Shown piece by piece: positions 23,706 to 30,409 of a stretch of DNA of 30,409 bases. The notes under the pieces were generated by a model, which worked only from the letters and a program-made list of their open reading frames with translations, made no database searches and had not been told where the DNA came from. The stretch comes from an uncultured Eggerthellaceae bacterium. Its GTDB lineage: Bacteria; Actinomycetota; Coriobacteriia; Coriobacteriales; Eggerthellaceae. Both the position numbers and the translations under genes were made by a program. The stretch is from contig CAJUPL010000021.1 in NCBI GenBank assembly GCA_910588435.1, positions 1 to 30,409 of the forward strand, written 5' to 3'. The first letter of the stretch is position 1. Every line of letters begins with the position of its first letter.

Positions 23706-23744
23706 AAAAGCGTGACATTAGAACACATCTAATGTCACGCTTTT
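23706..23744. repeat. 17-bp-arm palindrome F, copy 1
   Basis: Perfect inverted arms AAAAGCGTGACATTAGA (23706-23722) and their complement (23728-23744) enclose the loop ACACA. A partner with loop TGTGT lies at 23978-24006 in opposite orientation. The two bracket the minus-strand module C copy. Confidence 0.88.
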
Positions 23745-23749
23745 GATGT

Positions 23750-23935
23750 CACCAGGGTGGAAGCCCGAAATGCCCGGATAGCTGGTTTGCGCCAGGCTAT
23801 GTGTCCTGACCTGATGCTGGCATCCGGGTGCTCTTGCCCTATCGGGCAAGTTACGCATTGCTCATCGCAATGCTGCGCTTGCAATGCAAGCGCCCACAGG
23901 TAGGGGGCGCAATGCAGCCGCCCACAGGTAAGGGA
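23750..23935 (-). repeat. Repeat module C, copy 4 (minus strand)
   Basis: Read on the minus strand: GCGCTTGC-ATT-GCAAGCGC, CATTGC-GATGA-GCAATG, CTTGCCC-GATA-GGGCAAG (23833-23850 on plus), then CCCGGAT/ATCCGGG enclosing CAGG/CCTG, and CATTTCGGG. The third stem is entirely different from CGCAGGC/GCCTGCG in the other copies yet perfectly paired, with the same loop type and the same flanks. This is the strongest single case of covariation in the family. Confidence 0.82.
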
Positions 23936-23977
23936 GTGCAACCGAGGCTGCAATGCTCACCGTAGCTGTGCGCCAGA

Positions 23978-24030
23978 GCGTGACATTAGATGTGTTCTAA
24001 TGTCACCCTAATGTCACCTAATGTCACGCT
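23978..24030. promoter_or_regulatory. Palindrome F copy 2 with tandem CTAATGTCAC repeats upstream of the LOR/SDH-type gene
   Basis: GCGTGACATTAGA (23978-23990), loop TGTGT and TCTAATGTCAC (23996-24006) form the palindrome. Two more copies of CTAATGTCAC follow at 10-11 bp spacing (to 24027). One-helical-turn phasing in the promoter region, ending 35 bp before the start codon, is what an operator array would look like. No clear -35/-10 pair can be assigned. Confidence 0.5.
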
Positions 24031-24064
24031 ATTAGGGAAACGACTGCGCCAAAGGAGAGCTGTG

Positions 24065-25300
24065 ATGACAAGCCATGGGAGCAATCTGGTCTACGAGGAC
24101 ATCGAGGCCGAAGGGCACCTCATAGATTCGAACATCCTTGCCAGGATGATGAGCGGGATCGTTGAGCTTGACGGGGATTTCGAAGTGCTCTCATTCGAGA
24201 TAGGGCGCGGCAACGAGAGCACCTCCAAGATGGTCATGCGCGTGCGCGGCCGCAATGGAGAGCACCTCACTGAGATGCTGAAGATGCTGCATGGGCTAGG
24301 CGTGGTGCCTGCGCATCCAGGCAATGTTGCGCTTGAGCCCGCGCCGGCTGACGGCGTCTTCCCTGAAGGATTCTACGTCACCACCAACCTTGAGACGCTC
24401 GTGCGCATCGATGGCGTTTGGTGTCCCGTTTGGGGTACCGAGATGGACCTTGGGATATGCGTGGACGCTGAGGCGAAGCGCGCATGGGGCGTACCTCTGT
24501 CACAAGTGAAGAAGGGTGACATGATCGCGGTGGGCCAGGTGGGGATCCGCGTGACCTCCCAAGAGCGTCTGCGCGAGCGCGAAGAGTTCGAGTTCATGAA
24601 CTCCACGGTGAGCAGCGAGAAGCCCAAGGCTCAGATCATCCGCCAGGCAGCCACCATCTTGCGTGAGACGAAGGAGCGCGGGAAGGCTGCCATCGCCGTT
24701 GTAGGGCCTGCCGTCATCCATACTGGCGCCGCTGAGCATCTTGAGCGCCTGGTTCGCGGTGGATACATCAGCGTGCTCTTCGGCGGAAATGCGGTTGCCA
24801 CCCATGACATCGAATCTGCCCTCTATGGAACGTCCCTTGGGATAGACATGAAGACGGGGCTGCCCGTACCGGCGGGGCACGAGCATCACCTGCGCGCCAT
24901 CAACCAGATCCACGCCTGCGGAAGCATCCGTGAAGCGGTGGATGAGGGCGTGCTCACAAGCGGCCTCATGCATGCGCTGGTGGAGACGGATACCCCGTTC
25001 GTGCTTGCAGGCTCCATCCGAGATGACGGGCCGCTACCTGATGTCATCACGGACACCATGGCGGCGCAGGAAGCCATGCGCCCCTGGTGCCAAGAGGCGG
25101 GCGCGTGCCTCATGATGTCCACCATGCTGCACTCCATCGCCACGGGCAACATGCTCCCCGCGGCTGTCACCACCATTTGCGTTGACATCAACCCAGCTGT
25201 GGTGACGAAGCTCTCTGACCGCGGCAGCTTCCAGACGATCGGCATCATCACTGACGTTGGCCTTTTCCTGCGCCTTCTGGCCGACGAGCTGGAGTGCTAA
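24065..25300 (+). CDS. TIGR00300/LOR-SDH-domain protein, archaeal-type ornithine cyclodeaminase candidate
   Basis: A 411-aa protein matching the LOR/SDH conserved region (TIGR00300), with an N-terminal ~110-residue domain before the core. Core stretches include GFYVTTNLET, PVWGTEMDLGICVD, VVGPAVIHTGA, the GGNAVATHDIE segment and PLPDVITDTMAAQ. Relatives in archaea and at the C-terminus of cyanobacterial AgrE/ArgZ convert ornithine to proline and ammonia with NAD. The same activity is expected but unproven here. ATG 24065 is chosen for AAAGGAG seven to eight nt upstream; the open frame to 23990 only translates the F repeats. The gene stands alone, before a two-component system. Confidence 0.8.
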   Translation: MTSHGSNLVYEDIEAEGHLIDSNILARMMSGIVELDGDFEVLSFEIGRGNESTSKMVMRVRGRNGEHLTEMLKMLHGLGVVPAHPGNVALEPAPADGVFPEGFYVTTNLETLVRIDGVWCPVWGTEMDLGICVDAEAKRAWGVPLSQVKKGDMIAVGQVGIRVTSQERLREREEFEFMNSTVSSEKPKAQIIRQAATILRETKERGKAAIAVVGPAVIHTGAAEHLERLVRGGYISVLFGGNAVATHDIESALYGTSLGIDMKTGLPVPAGHEHHLRAINQIHACGSIREAVDEGVLTSGLMHALVETDTPFVLAGSIRDDGPLPDVITDTMAAQEAMRPWCQEAGACLMMSTMLHSIATGNMLPAAVTTICVDINPAVVTKLSDRGSFQTIGIITDVGLFLRLLADELEC

Positions 25301-25353
25301 GGAGTCACTTGATCTGCCCCGCTGCCATCCGCGGATGCGCTAACATCTGAGAG

Positions 25354-26694
25354 GTGGATGAGAAGACGCAGGACATAGCGCGCAAGCTGAAGGCGGCGCT
25401 GGTGCAAGACGAGCGCATGGGCGCCACGCAATGGCTGGTGGATGCCGCCATTGCTGCAGGCGCATTCGGCTTCGGCGTGCTCCAGATGACGCTCTCCCTT
25501 GACCTCTTCCTGCCCGACCACTTCACGCGCATGATGCTGGGCATCCAGTCCGTGGCTCCCTCGGGCTTCGCCATCCTGGGGATCGCCCTCACATGTGCGC
25601 CGCTGATCGTGCGAAGGAAGCTCCCCTGGCCCACGTTCGCAGCATGCGTGGCATTCTGGCTTCTGTTCGCGAATATGCTGCAGGTGAGCACGCTCTCACT
25701 TGCAGGCCCGCTCGTGGCCCTCTTCACGGTAGCCTATGAGCGCGGCCGCGGCGAGAGCGCGGTGGCAGCCGTCATCATGCTTGCAGCAGTGCTGGCATCT
25801 CCTCTGCTGGTCTCCGTCCAAAGCCCGTTCGACAGCTTGATCCTGCTCCAGAACGCCATCCTCGCAGCTGCGGTGGCGCTTGCCGGATACGCCTTCAACG
25901 CGCGCGGGCGCTTGGTGCAGGAGGCAGAAGCGCGCGCGGAGCAGGCCGAGCGCTTGCAGGTTGCGGAGCGCTTGCGTGCAGAGGAGGCTGAGCGTGCGGG
26001 CCACGTTGAGGCGGCCAGACGCGTTGAGTCTGAGCGTGTGCGCATCGCGCGTGAGGTGCATGACATCACGGCTCATTCGCTATCTGCGGTGAGCATCCAG
26101 GCCGCTGCGGCTGAGCGCCTGATAGATGCTGACCCGGATGCCGCCAAGCAGGCGATAGGGGAGGTGCGCGTGACGGCGAAGAGCGCGCTCAATGACATGA
26201 GATCCATGGTGGGAGTCCTTCGCAGCGGAGAAGCTGCTGAGACGGAGCCAACCGCTGGCACTGAGCGCATGCAGTCCTTGGTGGACTACCTTGAGGGCGC
26301 AGGCGTGGCGTGTGACCTCTTCATGTACGGCTATGATCGCGAAGGCGTTCCTGCTCACGTTGATGTTGCGCTCTTCGGCATAGCGCGCGAGGCGTGCACG
26401 AACATCGTTCGCCACAGTGGCGCCACGAAGGCCACGATCGCCCTGCGCGAAGTGGAGGGCGGCATCGTGCTCTTCGTGTGCGACAACGGGCATGGCATGC
26501 CGGATGAGCCATCTGAGGCGGGCGGTGGCTCTGAGGCGTCCTCCTCATCAGGCTCATCAGGCGGCCACGGGATCGAAGGCATGCGCGAGCGCGTGAGCTT
26601 GCTTGACGGCACGTTCGAGGTCACGCCCTCACCTGACGGCGGCGTCTGCGTGAGCGCGATGATCCCTGACTCGTGGAAGGAGCCCAGCAGATGA
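25354..26694 (+). CDS. NarL-type sensor histidine kinase
   Basis: A 446-aa membrane histidine kinase. About six hydrophobic segments fill residues 25-185, with little extracellular sequence, so it likely senses through the membrane. A charged Glu/Ala/Arg coiled coil (~190-230) connects to a HisKA_3 dimerisation domain with the phosphoacceptor His236 in REVHDITAHS. The HATPase domain has the N box (REACTNIVRHSG), G1 (CDNGHGM) and G2 (GHGIEGMRERV). A Ser/Gly-rich linker sits between G1 and G2. The start is GTG 25354, eight nt after TAACAT (25341-25346), so a leaderless message is likely. It overlaps the response regulator by four nt. The signal is unknown. Confidence 0.92.
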   Translation: MDEKTQDIARKLKAALVQDERMGATQWLVDAAIAAGAFGFGVLQMTLSLDLFLPDHFTRMMLGIQSVAPSGFAILGIALTCAPLIVRRKLPWPTFAACVAFWLLFANMLQVSTLSLAGPLVALFTVAYERGRGESAVAAVIMLAAVLASPLLVSVQSPFDSLILLQNAILAAAVALAGYAFNARGRLVQEAEARAEQAERLQVAERLRAEEAERAGHVEAARRVESERVRIAREVHDITAHSLSAVSIQAAAAERLIDADPDAAKQAIGEVRVTAKSALNDMRSMVGVLRSGEAAETEPTAGTERMQSLVDYLEGAGVACDLFMYGYDREGVPAHVDVALFGIAREACTNIVRHSGATKATIALREVEGGIVLFVCDNGHGMPDEPSEAGGGSEASSSSGSSGGHGIEGMRERVSLLDGTFEVTPSPDGGVCVSAMIPDSWKEPSR

Positions 26695-27383
26695 CAGAGC
26701 AAAAGATCCGCGTTCTGGTGGCGGACGATCAGGAGCTGGTGCGGTCAGGGTACAAGGCCATCCTTGGAACCTTCCCATATATAGATGTAGTGGGCATGGC
26801 GCGCAACGGCAGGGAAGCCGTGTCAGAAGCGCTGCGCTTGAAGCCGGATGTGGTGCTGATGGACATCCGCATGCCAGAGCTCTCAGGCATCGACGCCACG
26901 CGCCAGATCACGGAAAGCCCGCTTCTGCCGGGCACGCACGTGCTGGTGCTGACCACGTTCGATGTTGACGAATACGTGTACGAGGCGCTCCAAGCCGGCG
27001 CCAGCGGCTTCATGCTGAAGGACGCTGACCCTGAGGAGATAGCAAGCGGGATCCGCATAGTTGCGAACGGAGACGCGCTCATCCAGCCCTCGGTGATGCG
27101 GCGCGTGGTGGAGACGTTCGCGAACTTGGGTGCAGGCTCGAAAGCCGCCAGCGGAAGCGGGGAGGCGGAAGGAGCGCTGGATGTGCTCAGCGGGCGTGAA
27201 AGGGAGATCTTGCAGCTGGTAGCGCGCGGCAAGGACAACGCGGCCATTGCTGAGGAGCTCTTCATATCGCCAGCCACCGTGAAGACGCACCTTGCGCGCA
27301 TGATGGGAAAGACCGGCACTCATGACCGCGCCCAGCTGGTGATCTTGGCATACGAGAGCGGCCTGGTCACGCCATCTGCGTGA
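26691..27383 (+). CDS. NarL/FixJ-family response regulator
   Basis: A 230-aa DNA-binding regulator, the partner of the kinase just upstream (ATGA overlap). The receiver domain has Asp12-Asp13, phosphorylated Asp58 in VLMDIRMPE, Thr in LVLTTFD and Lys in FMLKDAD. A short Gly/Ser/Ala-rich linker leads to a LuxR-type helix-turn-helix (LSGREREILQLVARGKDNAAIAEELFISPATVKTHL split across ~165-205). ATG 26691 with AAGGAG nine nt upstream replaces a longer frame from 26673. The regulon is unknown; the neighbouring genes give no firm clue. Confidence 0.93.
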   Translation: MTEQKIRVLVADDQELVRSGYKAILGTFPYIDVVGMARNGREAVSEALRLKPDVVLMDIRMPELSGIDATRQITESPLLPGTHVLVLTTFDVDEYVYEALQAGASGFMLKDADPEEIASGIRIVANGDALIQPSVMRRVVETFANLGAGSKAASGSGEAEGALDVLSGREREILQLVARGKDNAAIAEELFISPATVKTHLARMMGKTGTHDRAQLVILAYESGLVTPSA

Positions 27384-27453
27384 AAGCGTTCAACCGTTTC
27401 GTTTCGCCGCATCAACATAAGCGTGTAGCTATCAGATTTTTTGCGGCTAAGTA

Positions 27454-27520
27454 TTGCAAACGTAGAACAGGCTGCTAATATATCGTGACGAACTTAGCAC
27501 TCGCACCTTGAGAGTGCTAA
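27454..27520 (+). promoter_or_regulatory. groESL promoter with CIRCE operator
   Basis: TTGCAA (27454-27459), 16-bp spacer and TAATAT (27476-27481) form the promoter. A perfect CIRCE, TTAGCACTC-N9-GAGTGCTAA, occupies 27494-27520, just after the expected start of transcription. CIRCE is the HrcA repressor site, so groESL is heat-induced by HrcA release. hrcA is not in the window. Confidence 0.95.
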
Positions 27521-27603
27521 AGCATCGAAGAGGATAACTCGGATCTTCGCATGTTCTAGCAGACACAAGGCGCGAAAGACACTGGAAGAAAGGAAGTCTC
27601 AGC

Positions 27604-27891
27604 ATGAATCTGAAGCCTCTGGGCGACCGCGTCATCATCAAGCAAGATGAAGCGGAAGAGAAGACATCCTCTGGTCTCTACATCGCAGGAGACGCGAAGG
27701 AGAAGCCGCAGACCGGCACGGTTCTAGCAGTGGGCCCTGGCAAGATGGATAAAGATGGCAAGCACCTCCCCATGCCCGTCAAGGAGGGTGAGCGCGTCGT
27801 CTACAGCAAGTACGGCGGCAACGAGGTCCTCTCTGACGACGAAGAGGTGCTGATCGTCCGCGCTGATGACATCTACGCCATCATCGGCTAA
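27604..27891 (+). CDS. groES: Co-chaperonin GroES
   Basis: A 95-aa 10-kDa chaperonin that caps the GroEL ring. It has the conserved start LKPLGDRVIIK, the mobile loop EEKTSSGLYI that contacts GroEL, the KYGGNEV segment and the C-terminal EEVLIVRADDIYAII. ATG 27604 follows AGGAAG. The transcript leader carries CIRCE, and groEL follows after 67 bp. That gap contains three CATTCGC copies. Confidence 0.97.
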   Translation: MNLKPLGDRVIIKQDEAEEKTSSGLYIAGDAKEKPQTGTVLAVGPGKMDKDGKHLPMPVKEGERVVYSKYGGNEVLSDDEEVLIVRADDIYAIIG

Positions 27892-27958
27892 CAGCATTCG
27901 CACGCATTCGCGGGCACATTCGCGAACATGACCAAACTAGGAAGAAGGTAAGGCTTAA

Positions 27959-29587
27959 ATGGCAAAAGAGATAAAGTTCGACACAGATGCTCGTGCTGGT
28001 CTTGCAACCGGCGTCAGCAAGCTGTCTGCTGCAGTCAAGGTCACCCTTGGCCCCAAGGGCCGCTACGTTGCCCTTGAGAAGTCCTATGGCGCTCCCACCA
28101 TCACCAACGACGGCGTGACCGTTGCCAAGGAAGTTGAGCTTGAGGACAAGATCGAGAACATGGGCGCTCAGCTGGTGCGCGAGGTTGCTGTCAAGACGAA
28201 TGACGTGGCAGGTGACGGCACCACCACCGCAACCCTTCTGGCTGACGTCATCGTGCAGGACGGCCTCAAGAACGTGACCGCAGGCGCTGACGCACTGGCC
28301 ATCCGCCGCGGCATCGAGACCGCAACAGAGACCGTGGTGGAATCCATTCGCAAGGCTTCCAAGAAGGTCTCCACAAAGGAACAGATCGCAAACGTTGGCA
28401 CCATCTCTGCAGGCGACGCTGCCATCGGCGAGAAGATCGCTGAGGCCATGGCGAAGGTTGGCAAGGACGGCGCCATCTCCGTTGAGGAGTCTCAGACGTT
28501 CGGCATCGAGATGGATGTCGTTGAGGGCATGCAGTATGACCGCGGCTACATCTCACCGTACATGGCAACTGACATGGAGAAGATGGAAGCGGTCCTGAAG
28601 GATCCCTACATCATGCTCACTGACCAGAAGGTCTCCAACGTGCAGGACTTCATCCCGCTGCTGGAGGAGGTCATGCGCTCAGGACGTCCGCTGTTCCTGG
28701 TTGCTGAGGACGTTGACGGTGAGGCGCTGGCAACGCTTCTGCTGAACAAGCTGCGCGGCACGCTGAACGTGGTTGCCATCAAGGCCCCTGGCTTTGGGGA
28801 CCGTCGCAAGCGCATCCTGGAGGACATCGCTGCAGTCACTGGCGCTCAGGTGATCGACAAGGACTTCGGCATGAGCTTGGCGGATGCCACCATCGACATG
28901 ATGGGCACTGCGAAGACCGTCAAGGTCACGAAGGACAACTCACTGATCGTCGATGGTGCTGGCAACAAGAAGGAGATCGAGGCTCGCATCGCTCAGATCA
29001 AGGCTGAGATCGAGCGCACTGACTCTGACTTCGACCGCGAGAAGCTGCAGGAGCGCCTCTCCAAGCTCTCCGGTGGCGTTGCAGTTCTCAAGGTTGGCGC
29101 TGCCACTGAGTCTGAGCTCAAGGAGAAGAAGAGCCGCATCGAAGATGCTCTGCAGGCAACCCGCGCTGCAGTTGAAGAGGGCATCGTTGCTGGCGGCGGC
29201 GTTGCTCTGGTGAACGCCATCCCGTCTCTGGACAAGCTCAAGGTTGATGCTGATGAGCAGGTTGGCGTGAACATCATCCGTCGCGCTCTTGAGGCTCCGC
29301 TGCGCGCTATCGCTGAGAACGCAGGCTACGAGGGCAGCGTTGAGGTTGCTGAGGTCAAGAAGGCGAAGGCCGGCATGGGCCGCAACTACAAGACCGGCGA
29401 ATGGGGCGACATGATCAAGATGGGTGTGAATGACCCGGTCAAGGTCACCCGCACGGCACTCCAGTCAGCTGCATCCGTTGCTAGCTTGATCCTGATCACT
29501 GAGGCCACCATCTCTGACATCCCAGAGGAAGGCCCGGATCTCTCCGCTCTGGCAGGCGCCATGGGTGGCGGCGGCGGAATGTACTAA
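27959..29587 (+). CDS. groEL: Chaperonin GroEL
   Basis: A 542-aa 60-kDa chaperonin that forms the double-ring ATPase for protein folding in the cytoplasm. ATP-site GDGTTTATLLA, the TLGPKGR start region, KAPGFGDRRK in the apical domain, VEEGIVAGGG in the C-terminal equatorial part and the Gly/Met-rich tail GGGGGMY are all present. The ribosome site is AAGGTAAGG. Its codon use is more T-ending than the neighbours (GCT, GTT), typical of a highly expressed gene. Single groESL operon under CIRCE. Confidence 0.98.
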   Translation: MAKEIKFDTDARAGLATGVSKLSAAVKVTLGPKGRYVALEKSYGAPTITNDGVTVAKEVELEDKIENMGAQLVREVAVKTNDVAGDGTTTATLLADVIVQDGLKNVTAGADALAIRRGIETATETVVESIRKASKKVSTKEQIANVGTISAGDAAIGEKIAEAMAKVGKDGAISVEESQTFGIEMDVVEGMQYDRGYISPYMATDMEKMEAVLKDPYIMLTDQKVSNVQDFIPLLEEVMRSGRPLFLVAEDVDGEALATLLLNKLRGTLNVVAIKAPGFGDRRKRILEDIAAVTGAQVIDKDFGMSLADATIDMMGTAKTVKVTKDNSLIVDGAGNKKEIEARIAQIKAEIERTDSDFDREKLQERLSKLSGGVAVLKVGAATESELKEKKSRIEDALQATRAAVEEGIVAGGGVALVNAIPSLDKLKVDADEQVGVNIIRRALEAPLRAIAENAGYEGSVEVAEVKKAKAGMGRNYKTGEWGDMIKMGVNDPVKVTRTALQSAASVASLILITEATISDIPEEGPDLSALAGAMGGGGGMY

Positions 29588-29632
29588 GCCCTTTACCGCC
29601 GAACGGGCTGCTCATGCCCTGAAATGGCTTAC

Positions 29633-29741
29633 GGGGTAGGTGCACATAGTGCACCTACCCCGCTTCTTTTATAGCGGCCTTTAACGTGGTTGTTCATTTC
29701 ATTCGCAACCACGTAGCGGCCTTGGTGGCCTTCCGGCCACC
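29633..29741 (+). repeat. groEL terminator and repeat module D, copy 3
   Basis: GGGGTAGGTGCAC (29633-29645) / GTGCACCTACCCC (29649-29661) with an ATA loop and a CTTCTTTTA tail should terminate groESL. It is also the first hairpin of a D module: linker GCGGCCTTTAA, arms ACGTGGTTG (29684-29692) / CAACCACGT (29706-29714), linker TAGCGGCCTT, then GGTGGCC-TTCC-GGCCACC (29724-29741). Both later stems differ from D1 and D2 on both arms. Confidence 0.85.
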
Positions 29742-29768
29742 TATCCAACCTGCAACACTGACTCTCTT

Positions 29769-29884
29769 GCTGCCTCAAAAATGCTGCACAGGCAAAGAGC
29801 ATGCCTGTGCACTTTTATAACGGCCTTTAACTTTGCATGTGCAAGCGCAAGCAAAGTAGCGGCCTTGGGGCGCTTACGCGCCCC
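29769..29884 (+). repeat. Repeat header and module D, copy 4
   Basis: Header GCTGCCTCAAAAATGCTGC, hairpin TGCACAGGCA (29785-29794) / TGCCTGTGCA (29802-29811), CTTTTATAACGGCCTTTAA, arms ACTTTGC (29830-29836) / GCAAAGT (29851-29857), TAGCGGCCTT, and GGGGCGC-TTAC-GCGCCCC (29867-29884). It follows D3 in tandem and precedes C5, the same order as D2-C2. Confidence 0.83.
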
Positions 29885-29935
29885 GTTCCGGGTGAATCAT
29901 CTCCTGCGGGACGATTCCTCCCAATTGTGGGCGCT

Positions 29936-30113
29936 TGCATCGCAGGCTCAGCATTACCCCCCCCTACCATGTGGGCGGCTGCATTGCAGGCGCAGTTGCA
30001 CGCTAGTGCAACGTAACGCAGGCGCCAGCCTGCGAACACCCGGAACAATGCAACTGGTCAGGCAACCTTGCCTGGCGCAGACCAACCATCTGGGCATTTC
30101 GGGCTTCAGCCCT
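29936..30113 (+). repeat. Repeat module C, copy 5
   Basis: GTTGCAC-GCTA-GTGCAAC, CGCAGGC-GCCA-GCCTGCG, CCCGGA/TCTGGG (one G-T pair) enclosing CAGGC/GCCTG, and GGGC-TTCA-GCCC where C1 and C2 have GGGT...ACCC. Two half-copies of the opening GTGGGCG hairpin precede it (29938 and 29971). No gene is seen. Confidence 0.8.
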
Positions 30114-30127
30114 CATCCCTCTTCCTG

Positions 30128-30256
30128 CTCGCCTGCGATGGCCAGCACCCTCGCTAGGCTTCAGGCTGGCGGTCGAATGTGGTTGGATATACCACATTCG
30201 ACCTTGCCTTCAGAAACGCTCGGGTACCAGCCATCGCATGCTTCGCCACAAGCGAG
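30128..30256. repeat. Large nested inverted repeat
   Basis: Outer arms CTCGC (30128-30132) / GCGAG (30252-30256), then TGCGATGGC (30134-30142) / GCCATCGCA (30230-30238), and a perfect central 13-bp stem GGTCGAATGTGGT (30171-30183) / its complement (30191-30203) with a seven-nt loop. The whole block can fold as one branched structure. I see no coding potential or transposase. Confidence 0.75.
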
Positions 30257-30280
30257 TAGGGGAGGCATCGCCGTTTTCGT

Positions 30281-30409
30281 CGGGACCCCTGACGGGACCC
30301 CTCCGAAAACTCGGCGGCTCAAGGCTGAACCTGAAGACTGTCACCTGCCAAACCTGCCCGATCCTTCGGCCTCGCTCCGCTCGGTCCGGTGTCGCGGGTG
30401 CAAGCACCC
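30281..30409. repeat. 129-bp terminal repeat, right copy
   Basis: Matches 1-129 in the same orientation with four mismatches and stops at the window edge, in the hairpin that opens module D in copy 1. The two copies differ, so they are separate members of a family and not one overlap of a circular molecule. Confidence 0.85.

Noticed and set aside
1..30409. A composite transposon or circular plasmid bounded by the 129-bp end repeats
   Set aside because: The copies are not identical, no transposase or replication gene is present, and the interior holds core genes such as groESL, glyA and tgt. A contig ending in repeats is simpler.

Overview
The window looks like chromosomal DNA from a high-GC Gram-positive anaerobe. 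A member of the Coriobacteriia is the best guess, with moderate to low confidence. Grounds: a Veg homologue and HrcA/CIRCE control of groESL (Firmicutes-like traits) in strongly GC-rich DNA, a BaiN-like flavoprotein, a QueH-type epoxyqueuosine reductase, and -10 boxes 6-8 nt from start codons that suggest leaderless mRNAs. Sampled housekeeping lines reach about 68% G+C (41/60 at 12001-12060). A low-GC patch at 17830-20410 drops to about 32% (19/60 at 19981-20040).

Layout. 1-629: non-coding, structured repeats. 630-5208: lipoprotein, BaiN-like flavoprotein, a COG2509 flavoprotein fused to a TsaC/Sua5 domain, and rpiB. 5414-7558: glyA, dCMP deaminase, cold-shock protein. 7783-9646: queH-queA. 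9647-10275: repeats. 10276-12924: HAD phosphatase, tgt and a TetR regulator. 13051-15137: two overlapping DUF262 genes. 15166-15633: small exported protein. 15634-16138: repeats. 16139-17744: a second, paralogous TetR divergent from an AEC transporter. 17741-20409: low-GC accessory patch with a broken AbiEi-like antitoxin, a DUF3800 gene behind a structured RNA leader, and a putative HEPN/ApeA-like protein. 20410-20721: repeats. 20722-23021 (minus): ArsB/NhaD-type permease and P1 peptidase. 23173-23668: veg and tRNA-Ala(CGC). 23706-24030: palindromes and a repeat. 24065-27383: LOR/SDH-type ornithine cyclodeaminase candidate and a NarL-type two-component pair. 27494-29587: CIRCE-groES-groEL. 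29588-30409: repeats.

The most unusual content is between the genes. Almost every gap over 300 bp holds one or more modules of a dispersed family of multi-hairpin elements, called A, B, C and D here. Linkers and loops are conserved between copies, while the stems change on both sides so that pairing is kept. That covariation argues for a selected RNA or single-stranded DNA structure rather than decayed sequence. The modules combine in different orders (header-D-C, header-A-B-C, C-A). A 129-bp unit occurs at both window ends with four mismatches, so the window may be a contig that breaks in this family.

Functional links: QueH, QueA and Tgt cover three steps of queuosine tRNA modification. The TsaC domain serves t6A tRNA modification. 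GlyA, RpiB and dCMP deaminase are central one-carbon, pentose and pyrimidine enzymes. The DUF262 pair and the low-GC patch are the candidate defence content.
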